From: Algibacter amylolyticus
Lineage (GTDB): Bacteria > Bacteroidota > Bacteroidia > Flavobacteriales > Flavobacteriaceae
Assembly: GCF_014202225.1 (NCBI RefSeq)
Contig: NZ_JACHGE010000001.1
Coordinates: 601,320-665,319 of the forward strand
Reading direction: 5' to 3'
Length of the DNA stretch: 64,000 bases
In this document: positions 36,126 to 44,700 of the stretch, in pieces
Numbering within the stretch: the first letter of the stretch is position 1
Layout: every line of letters begins with the position of its first letter
The notes under the pieces: model-generated
Databases searched by the model: none
What the model was told of the DNA's origin: nothing
Seen by the model: only the letters and a program-made list of their open reading frames with translations
Program-made: the position numbers and the translations under genes

Positions 36126-36656
36126 ATGGAAGCTTCAAAAGTTATTCACGCTATTTATACCGATGATGATATCTTAATGTCAGCTGTTAAAAAAGTTAAG
36201 GCACAAAGATTTCACATTGAGGAAATATATACACCTTTCCCAGTACACGGGTTAGACAAAGCTATGGGATTAGCACCAACTCGTATTGCTATTACAGCAT
36301 TTATATACGGACTAATTGGTTTAACTGTAGCCGTTTTAATGATGAATTTTATTATGATTGAAGATTGGCCACAAAATATTGGTGGTAAACCAAGTTTCAG
36401 TTATATTGAAAATATGCCAGCTTTTGTACCAATTATGTTTGAGCTTACTGTATTTTTTGCAGCTCACTTAATGGTAATTACATTTTACTTACGTAGTAGA
36501 ATGTGGCCTTTTAAAAACGCTGAGAATCCAGATCCAAGAACAACAGACGACCATTTTTTAATGGAAATTGCAGTAGATGGAAATGAAAAAGAACTTGAAA
36601 GTTTATTAGCAGAAACTGGAGCAGTAGAAATTAATTTAGTTGATAAAGCCCATTAA
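36126..36656 (+). CDS. actD: Alternative Complex III subunit ActD (DUF3341)
   Basis: This 176-residue protein starts with a cytoplasmic alpha/beta domain (VIHAIYTDDDILMSAVKKVK, then IEEIYTPFPVHGLDKAMGL, the DUF3341 hallmark). Two membrane helices follow (ITAFIYGLIGLTVAVLMMNF and IMFELTVFFAAHLMVITFYL). The C-terminal region includes DPRTTDDHFLMEIAV. ActD is a structural subunit of ACIII without haem. It lies 9 bases after actC and 8 before actE. Confidence 0.92.
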   Translation: MEASKVIHAIYTDDDILMSAVKKVKAQRFHIEEIYTPFPVHGLDKAMGLAPTRIAITAFIYGLIGLTVAVLMMNFIMIEDWPQNIGGKPSFSYIENMPAFVPIMFELTVFFAAHLMVITFYLRSRMWPFKNAENPDPRTTDDHFLMEIAVDGNEKELESLLAETGAVEINLVDKAH

Positions 36657-36664
36657 TAATAGAT

Positions 36665-37216
36665 ATGAAAAGCTTAATTAAAATATTAGTATTAGCAGTA
36701 GTTTTTGTAGCTACATCTTGTAATAAGAGTACAGCGCCTAACTATCAATTCATGCCAAATATGTATGAATCTGCAGGATATGAAACCTATGGTGAAGCAG
36801 CATTTCCAAATGGAATTGAAGCGCAATTACCTGTTCAAGGTTCTATTCCTAGAGGTTATGTTCCTTTTGATATAGAGAACTCAACTGCTGGTTACGATTT
36901 AGCAAAGGCGACTTTGAATAGCCCATTAGATTCTACTCATGTAGATTTAAATAGAGGTAAAGAGTTATACGATATTTACTGTGGAATTTGTCATGGTAAT
37001 AAAGGAAACGGGCAAGGTAACTTGGTTAAACGTGAAAAAATTCTTGGTATTCCAAGTTATGATGATGCAGGAAGAGCTATCAATGCAGGAAGTATTTACC
37101 ACACTATTTATTATGGTAAAAATGCAATGGGTTCTTATGCTAACCAATTGAATGAAGAAGAGCGTTGGCAAGTAGTGTCGTACGTTTTAAAGTTGAAAGC
37201 AGATTTAGAAAAGTAA
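36665..37216 (+). CDS. actE: Alternative Complex III subunit ActE, monohaem cytochrome c lipoprotein
   Basis: This 183-residue protein has a lipoprotein signal (LAVVFVATSCNKS) and a single cytochrome c domain: CGICHG near residue 104, and a Met ligand probably in NAMGSYANQL. It includes the usual ActE opening, MPNMYESAGYETYGE. In ACIII it carries electrons from the ActA/B cofactors to the downstream oxidase. It lies between actD and actF with short spacers. Confidence 0.92.
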   Translation: MKSLIKILVLAVVFVATSCNKSTAPNYQFMPNMYESAGYETYGEAAFPNGIEAQLPVQGSIPRGYVPFDIENSTAGYDLAKATLNSPLDSTHVDLNRGKELYDIYCGICHGNKGNGQGNLVKREKILGIPSYDDAGRAINAGSIYHTIYYGKNAMGSYANQLNEEERWQVVSYVLKLKADLEK

Positions 37217-37238
37217 GATTGATAAGATTATTATAGAT

Positions 37239-38603
37239 ATGTATACATTTTCAAATAAATTAAAGACATTTTCTTTCGTTCTAATGCTTTTAGGAGCAAT
37301 AGGAGTTGGTTATGGTTTTATGACATCTCATTTATCTTTTGAAGAAGTGGAGCACTTACTTGCAGAAGAATCACACCACGGAGGTGGACATGGTGAAGAA
37401 GCAGCTCATGCGGCGCCAACTCATGATGCACATGCAGTAGCAGATTCACATGATAATCACGGTGACACAGCACATGCTGAAGTGGATGAGCACAAAGAAC
37501 ATGTAGAACATGTGCAACACCAAATAGCAAATAGACCTTGGTCTGCATTATATGTAGCGGCATTTTTCTTTATGATGATTGCTTTAGGGGTATTAGCATT
37601 TTATGCTATTCAAATTGCATCTCAAGCGGGATGGTCTCCAGTTTTATTTAGAGTAATGGAAGGTATTACGGCTTATATGTTACCTGGTGCATTAATTGTA
37701 TTGGCCATAGCAGTTGCTTCTGGTACAATCGGGCATTACAATATATTTATATGGATGGATCCTGAAGTTGTAGCTCATGATAAGCTTATTGCAGGTAAAA
37801 CAGGTTGGTTAAACATAGGTGGTTTTGTAATTAGAGGTCTTATATTTATTGGTGGTTGGTATGCTTACCGTCACTTTTCTAGAAAATTCTCTATCGCTCA
37901 AGATATTGCTGAAGATAAAAGTAACTTTAAGAAGTCTTTCCGTATTTCTGCTGCATTTTTAGTATTCTTTATTTATACAGAATCTATGATGTCTTGGGAT
38001 TGGATTATGAGTGTTGATCCACACTGGTTCTCAACTTTATTCGGTTGGTACGTATTTGCAAGTATGTTTGTAAGTGGTATTACTGTTATAGCTTTAATCA
38101 CTATCTATTTGAAATCTAGAAACTATTTAGAGTTTGTAAATGAAAACCATTTACATGATGTTGCTAAATTTATGTTTGCATTTAGTATTTTCTGGACATA
38201 CTTATGGTTCTCTCAATTTATGTTAATCTGGTATTCAAATATTCCAGAGGAGGTAACATACTTTGTAACACGTTTCCAAGATTACAAATTACCTTTCTTA
38301 GGTATGGTAGTTATGAATTTTGTATTCCCAATCCTAATGTTAATGAATGCGGATTATAAGCGTATGCCTTGGTTTGTAGTTATGGCAGGTTTAGTAATCT
38401 TATTTGGTCATTATATTGATATTTTCAATATGATTATGCCGGCTACAGTTGGCGACAGATGGTTTATTGGAATACCGGAAATAAGTTCAATTTTACTTTT
38501 CGCAGGGTTATTTATATTTGTTGTATTTAGCGCCTTAACAAAAGCACCATTACTTGTAAAAGGATATCCTTTTAGAAAAGAAAGTGAAGAATTTCATTAT
38601 TAA
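37239..38603 (+). CDS. actF: Alternative Complex III subunit ActF, quinol:cytochrome c oxidoreductase membrane subunit
   Basis: This 454-residue membrane protein has about ten helices (for example YVAAFFFMMIALGVLAFYAI, ESMMSWDWIMSVDPHWFSTL, FMFAFSIFWTYLWFSQFMLIWYSNIPEE). It is NrfD-related like ActC and is thought to share quinol or proton handling in ACIII. Between the first and second helices (about residues 30-90) lies a loop with 14 His, interspersed with Glu, Asp and Ala. The loop length varies in the family, but this His density is notable. It is followed by the oxidase genes after 29 bases. Confidence 0.92.
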   Translation: MYTFSNKLKTFSFVLMLLGAIGVGYGFMTSHLSFEEVEHLLAEESHHGGGHGEEAAHAAPTHDAHAVADSHDNHGDTAHAEVDEHKEHVEHVQHQIANRPWSALYVAAFFFMMIALGVLAFYAIQIASQAGWSPVLFRVMEGITAYMLPGALIVLAIAVASGTIGHYNIFIWMDPEVVAHDKLIAGKTGWLNIGGFVIRGLIFIGGWYAYRHFSRKFSIAQDIAEDKSNFKKSFRISAAFLVFFIYTESMMSWDWIMSVDPHWFSTLFGWYVFASMFVSGITVIALITIYLKSRNYLEFVNENHLHDVAKFMFAFSIFWTYLWFSQFMLIWYSNIPEEVTYFVTRFQDYKLPFLGMVVMNFVFPILMLMNADYKRMPWFVVMAGLVILFGHYIDIFNMIMPATVGDRWFIGIPEISSILLFAGLFIFVVFSALTKAPLLVKGYPFRKESEEFHY

Positions 38604-38632
38604 TTAGATATAAATAAAGACGAACGATACCA

Positions 38633-39706
38633 ATGACTGCTTTATTAACAATTATAGTTTTAGTATTTATTTTAGTTGCCATTTGGCAAATGGTAAAGAT
38701 TTTTGATTTAGCTCAGGCTAAAAACGAAAGTACAATTGCCGGAGTTGCAACCGATAAGGATAATACATTAAATGGGTATTTAATGATGGGCTTTTTAGCG
38801 TTCATTTATATTATTACCATTGTATGTTTTGTTAAATGGGGTGATTTACCTTTAATGTCTAATTCTGCTTCGGAACATGGACCAACTATCGATAATTTGA
38901 TGGTTATATCTATGACACTTATTTTTGTGGTTCAGACTTTAACTCAATTCCTATTACACTATTTCGCATTTAAATATAAAGGTGAAAAGGGTAAAAAAGC
39001 TTTGTTTTTTGCGGATAATAATAAATTAGAGGCTATTTGGACTATAATTCCTGTAATTGTTTTAGCAGGTTTAATTATATATGGTTTAAGCACATGGATA
39101 AATATTATGGGTGTAGACGAAAGTGACGACCCATTAGTGGTTGAGCTTTATGCACAACAATTTAACTGGAAAGCTAGATATGCTGGTGCCGATAATACCT
39201 TAGGTAAGGCGAATGTTCGTTTAATTGATATTGATCGTGCTAATATTTTAGGTTTAGATGAATCTGATCCTAATGCTCAAGATGATATTATTACTACAGA
39301 GTTACATTTACCTGTTGGAAGACCAGTGTTATTTAAAATGCGTTCTCAGGATGTTTTACATTCAGCGTATATGCCGCACTTTAGAGCTCAAATGAACTGT
39401 GTTCCAGGTATGATTACTCAGTTTGGATTTACGCCAACAGTAACTACTGCTGATATGCGTCAAACACCGCAAATGGTTGAAAAAGTTCAAAATATTAACA
39501 GTATTAGAGTTGAAAATAGTAAAGAGCTTGTAGCTAAAGGTGAAGATGCTTTAGAGCGTTATGAGTTTGATTACTTATTACTTTGTAACAAAATTTGTGG
39601 TAAATCTCACTACAATATGCAAATGAAGATAATAGTTGAAACTCAAGAAGAATATGACGCTTGGATTGCAGAACAAAAGGAATTCAAGAACTCTCTAGTT
39701 AATTAA
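38633..39706 (+). CDS. coxB: Cytochrome c oxidase subunit II
   Basis: This 357-residue protein has an N-terminal membrane helix, two further helices in the first 165 residues (FLAFIYIITIVCFVKW, IWTIIPVIVLAGLIIYGLSTW), and then a cupredoxin domain. The CuA site is present: the first His in SQDVLHSAYMP and the CNKICGKSHYNM loop. CuA accepts electrons from cytochrome c or ACIII and passes them to subunit I. The CxxxC position usually taken by Glu is Lys here. Its metal contact is through the backbone, so function should be retained. It lies directly before coxA. Confidence 0.94.
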   Translation: MTALLTIIVLVFILVAIWQMVKIFDLAQAKNESTIAGVATDKDNTLNGYLMMGFLAFIYIITIVCFVKWGDLPLMSNSASEHGPTIDNLMVISMTLIFVVQTLTQFLLHYFAFKYKGEKGKKALFFADNNKLEAIWTIIPVIVLAGLIIYGLSTWINIMGVDESDDPLVVELYAQQFNWKARYAGADNTLGKANVRLIDIDRANILGLDESDPNAQDDIITTELHLPVGRPVLFKMRSQDVLHSAYMPHFRAQMNCVPGMITQFGFTPTVTTADMRQTPQMVEKVQNINSIRVENSKELVAKGEDALERYEFDYLLLCNKICGKSHYNMQMKIIVETQEEYDAWIAEQKEFKNSLVN

Positions 39707-39734
39707 TTAAAAAAGATAAACACGATATAAGATT

Positions 39735-41528
39735 ATGTCAGCACACGCAGATAACCACGCTCACGACGACGATCACGGACATCATCATAAAGAAACGTTT
39801 GTAACTAAATATATATTTAGTCAGGACCATAAAATGATTGCTAAGCAGTACCTAGTTACAGGTACTATTATGGGAGTTATTGGGGTTTTAATGTCTATGA
39901 TGTTTCGTATGCAAATTGCATGGCCAGAAGAGCCAAACGTATTGTTTGAAGCATTATTAGGTAAATGGGCTCCCGATGGAGTTATGGATGCCGATATTTA
40001 TTTAGCATTGGTTACTATACATGGTACCATCATGGTATTTTTCGTATTAACGGCTGGTTTAAGTGGTACTTTTAGTAACCTATTAATTCCATTACAAATT
40101 GGTGCTCGAGATATGGCATCTGGTTTTTTAAACATGGTATCTTATTGGTTATTCTTTTTATCATGTATTATAATGGTATCTTCATTATTTGTTGAAGCAG
40201 GACCAGCAGCAGCAGGTTGGACTATTTATCCGCCATTAAGTGCTTTACCAATGGCCCAAGGTGGTTCTGGTATGGGTATGACTTTATGGTTAGTATCTAT
40301 GGCTATATTTATTGCTTCTTCTTTATTGGGATCATTAAACTATGTAGTTACTGTAATTAACTTGCGTACAAAAGGGATGTCAATGACAAGATTACCTTTA
40401 ACAATATGGGCCTTTTTTGTAACTGCTATTATTGGTATAGTTTCGTTTCCAGTTTTATTATCAGCAGCTTTATTGTTAATAATGGATAGAAGTTTTGGAA
40501 CATCATTTTTCCTATCGGATATATTTATTCAAGGTGAAGTTTTACATTATCAAGGTGGATCGCCAGTTTTATTCGAACACTTATTTTGGTTCTTAGGTCA
40601 CCCTGAGGTATATATTGTAATCTTACCTGCAATGGGTCTGGTTTCAGAAATTATGGCGTCTAACTCACGTAAACCTATTTTTGGTTACCGTGCTATGATT
40701 GCTTCAATATTAGCTATCGCCTTCCTTTCAACTATTGTTTGGGGTCACCATATGTTTATTTCGGGTATGAATCCTTTCTTAGGTTCTGTATTTACATTTA
40801 CAACATTATTAATTGCTATTCCTTCTGCTGTAAAAGCATTTAACTGGATAACGACACTCTGGAAAGGTAATTTGCAAATGAATCCTGCCATGTTATTCTC
40901 AATTGGTTTTGTATCAACATTTATAACAGGTGGTTTAACAGGTATTATTTTAGGAGATAGTGCATTAGATATTAATGTGCATGATACATATTTTGTAGTG
41001 GCTCACTTCCACTTAGTAATGGGTATATCTGCTTTATACGGTATGTTTGCTGGTATTTATCATTGGTATCCTAAAATGTATGGTCGTATGCTAAATAAAA
41101 ATTTAGGATACATTCACTTCTGGATTACTGCAGTATGTGCTTATGGCGTATTTTTCCCAATGCACTTTATAGGTATGGCAGGTTTACCACGTCGTTATTA
41201 TACAAATAGTAATTTTCCTTTATTTGATGATTTAGCTAACGTAAATGTTATCATAACAATCTTTGCATTAGTTGGTGGAGTTGTTCAAATCATATACTTA
41301 TATAATTTCTTTATCAGCATGTACTACGGTAAAAAAGCAGTACAGAATCCATGGAAATCTACTACTTTAGAGTGGACAACACCTGTAGAGCATATTCATG
41401 GTAACTGGCCAGGAGATATTCCTCATGTATATCGTTGGGCTTACGATTATAGTAAACCAGGACATGATGTAGACTTTGTTCCTCAAAATATTCCTTTAAA
41501 GGATGGTGAGGAAGAATTGCAGCACTAA
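39735..41528 (+). CDS. coxA: Cytochrome c oxidase subunit I
   Basis: This 597-residue haem-copper oxidase subunit I has twelve or more helices. Haem and copper ligands are visible: TIHGTIMVFF (low-spin haem His), WFLGHPEVYIVILP (CuB His and the cross-linked Tyr of an A-type oxidase), WGHHMF (two CuB His) and VVAHFHLVMG (haem a3 and low-spin haem His). It reduces oxygen to water and pumps protons. The N-terminus is His/Asp-rich (HADNHAHDDDHGHHH). It ends the respiratory operon, with a terminator just downstream. Confidence 0.95.
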   Translation: MSAHADNHAHDDDHGHHHKETFVTKYIFSQDHKMIAKQYLVTGTIMGVIGVLMSMMFRMQIAWPEEPNVLFEALLGKWAPDGVMDADIYLALVTIHGTIMVFFVLTAGLSGTFSNLLIPLQIGARDMASGFLNMVSYWLFFLSCIIMVSSLFVEAGPAAAGWTIYPPLSALPMAQGGSGMGMTLWLVSMAIFIASSLLGSLNYVVTVINLRTKGMSMTRLPLTIWAFFVTAIIGIVSFPVLLSAALLLIMDRSFGTSFFLSDIFIQGEVLHYQGGSPVLFEHLFWFLGHPEVYIVILPAMGLVSEIMASNSRKPIFGYRAMIASILAIAFLSTIVWGHHMFISGMNPFLGSVFTFTTLLIAIPSAVKAFNWITTLWKGNLQMNPAMLFSIGFVSTFITGGLTGIILGDSALDINVHDTYFVVAHFHLVMGISALYGMFAGIYHWYPKMYGRMLNKNLGYIHFWITAVCAYGVFFPMHFIGMAGLPRRYYTNSNFPLFDDLANVNVIITIFALVGGVVQIIYLYNFFISMYYGKKAVQNPWKSTTLEWTTPVEHIHGNWPGDIPHVYRWAYDYSKPGHDVDFVPQNIPLKDGEEELQH

Positions 41529-41553
41529 GACAATAAAGCATAGTTTTTTATTT

Positions 41554-41587
41554 AAAAACCCACCTTTTTAAGGTGGGTTTTCTTTTG
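41554..41587 (+). terminator. Intrinsic terminator of the ACIII-oxidase operon
   Basis: AAAACCCACCTT, loop of 3 T, AAGGTGGGTTTT, then a T-rich tail. It is a perfect 12-bp stem, 26 bases after the coxA stop. Confidence 0.88.
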
Positions 41588-41756
41588 AATTGATTTTTTT
41601 TTACCAAAAAGTAAAATTTATTGTAAAAATTCGACGAAATACAAAAAAATCTGTTAAATTGCACGATATTGTAAATGCGGCATTAATCTGTTTCTTACAG
41701 TGATGTTAATATACTTATAACGATTGTATTGTTTATTTGATTTTAAATTTCAAACT

Positions 41757-44700
41757 ATGAAAACCAAACCTACTCCAAAAATTACGCTTTCTTATGCGTT
41801 ATTTTTCTTGTTGTTATTTGGGATGTCTTATTCAGGATTTTCTCAATGCCCGACAGTTGCTAACCCCGCACCACCTCCTATTTGTGATGCTGCTGGTTAT
41901 TCTTTCGGTGACTTAAATGCTAACGCCTCCGATGGTGGTGATGGTATTGTATGGTACGATTCACCTAGTGGTGGAAATGCTTTTAATGTTAACGAATTAG
42001 TAGATGAAGGAATTTACTATGCCGATAACCATTCTGGTGATTGTGCTAGCAGATTACCAATTACTATAGATTTTGTTGTTAATGCTTCTGGGCAAAACTT
42101 AGATCGTGTTTATTGTAGTAACGAAAGCGCAACCTATCAAGTGTATGTGGACGACGTTTTAAATGCTAGTATTCCTGCTGGTGGATCTGTAGAGATTTAT
42201 TCGGATTTTGCTTTAACCAATAGTGTTAATTATAGTGATGCGATACCAAGTAGTATGGTAAACCATTATATATTATTTGTGGATGGTAGCGGTTGTAAAA
42301 GTCAAATAGAAAGTGCTAGAATAGTTGTTAGTGGTTCTCCTAGTGAAGCTACTCCACCTCCTAGCCAACCTTTTTGTTCTGATGCTAATGCAACTGTTGC
42401 AGATTTAGACCCGGGAACTACTGGTAATTTTTATTGGTATAAAAATTTAGATGGTTCTGGAGATCCAATAGCGCCTTCGTTAGCCTCTACAGAGGTTTTG
42501 GAAAACGGAACTTATTACGTACAAGTTGATAATTTTATTTGTGTTAGTGATCCTGTAGCTGTTACAGTGGCTATTGATGACCCAGTTAATCCGGGTACAT
42601 CGAGTAGCTTAGCATATTGTAATGACAGCTTACCAGTTGCAGATTTTAATTTATTTGATGAATTGGGTGGAACCAAGGACACTACAGGTTCATGGTCCGG
42701 ACCACAAGCAACAGCTAATGGACATTTAGGAACCATTAATATTTCTAGCTTAACTACACCTGGCGATTATATATTTATTTATACAGTACCAAGCAATGGT
42801 GTTTGTCCTGATGGCGTTTCAGAAGTGACCATTTCGGTTTTCGAATCTTTAAGTTCTGGTAATGCTTCAGCAGCAAACCCAGCTTCATTTTGTATAGCAG
42901 ATTTACCTTCAGAATTCGATTTGTTTTCATTAGTAGAAAATCATGATTTAGGTGGGCAATGGACAGCAGGTACTGCAAGTACAGATCCTGTTATTACTTC
43001 TCCTATTGATTTGTCAGGTTTAACCGCAGGAACATATAATTATACCTATACGCAAAACGTAACTCCAAACCCTTGTCCAGAAAATTCTACAACAGTACAA
43101 GTTGTTGTATTAGAGGATCCAAATGCAGGAGTTGCTTTAAACGCTGTGTTTTGTGAAAATGATTTAACGGCAAATTCACCATATAATTTATTTGATGCTT
43201 TAGATGGTTCGCAAGATAATAATAGTGGTACTTGGGCGGATTCTAATAGTAATACAATTTCAAACAGTTTAGATATTACTTCTTTAACTGTAGAAGGAAG
43301 TCCTTATTCTTTTAATTATACTATAGATAATGGTACATGTTCTGATACCGAAATTATTACAATTACTATCGAACCTGCTCCAGAATCTGGAACGGTAAAT
43401 CCAGCAGCAATGTTTTGTGAAGGCACAGGATCTACAAATTTCGATTTATTTACCTTATTAGAAGGCGAAGATCAAACAGGAACTTGGAGTGATGATGATG
43501 CAACAGGAGTTGTAACAGGAAATATAATTGACTTATCAAGATTAACACCAGCAACTTATAGCTTTACCTTCGATGTAGATGCTATTGGAAGTTGTGATGA
43601 CGAGTTGGTAACAGTTCAAATAACCATCAATCCATTACCAGAAACAGGAACTCCAATGCCAGCCACATTTTGTGAAAATGATTTAGTAGCAAATTCACCT
43701 TTAGATTTATTCGGACAATTAACCGGAGAAGATGCAGGTGGAACATGGACAGACGATAATAGTTCTGGCGCTTTAACGTCAAGCAATGTAGATTTAACAG
43801 CATTAGCTATTGGTAATTATAACTTTACTTATACTATAACAGATGCAAATAGCTGTGAAAACAGTTCAACGATAACAGTAATTGTAACCGATGCTCCAGA
43901 ATCTGGAATTGTAAACCCAGCAGCAATGTTTTGCGAAGGCACAGGATCGGCAACTTTCGATTTATTTACTTTATTAGAAGGCGAAGACCAAACAGGAACA
44001 TGGAGTGATGATAATGGCTCAGGTGTTTTAACTGGTAACGAGGTAGATTTATCTGGATTAACCCCAGAAACCTATAACTTTACCTTCGATGTTGATGCGA
44101 TAGGAAGTTGTGATGATGAGTTGGTAACAGTTCAAATAACCATCAACCCATTACCAGAAACAGGAACTCCAATGCCAGCTACATTTTGTGAAAATGATTT
44201 AGTAGGAAACTCACCTTTAGATTTATTCGGACAATTAACCGGAGAAGATGCAGGTGGAACATGGACAGACGATAATAGTTCTGGCGCTTTAACTTCAAGC
44301 AATGTAGATTTAACAGCATTAGCTATTGGTAGTTATAACTTTACTTATACTATAACAGATGCAAATAGCTGTGAAAACAGTTCAACGGTAACAGTAATTG
44401 TAACTGATGCTCCAGAATCTGGAACGGTAAACCCAGCAGCAATGTTTTGTGAAGGCACAGGATCGACAACTTTCGATTTATTTACCTTATTAGAAGGCGA
44501 AGATCAAACAGGAACATGGATCGATGATGATGCCACAGGAGTTGTAACAGGAAATATAGTTGATTTATCAGGACTAACACCAGCAACATATAATTTCACA
44601 TTCGATGTTGATGCCATAGGAAGTTGTAATGATGAGTTGGTAACAGTTCAAATAACAATCAACGCATTACCAAGTACAGGAACACCAATGGCGGCTACAT

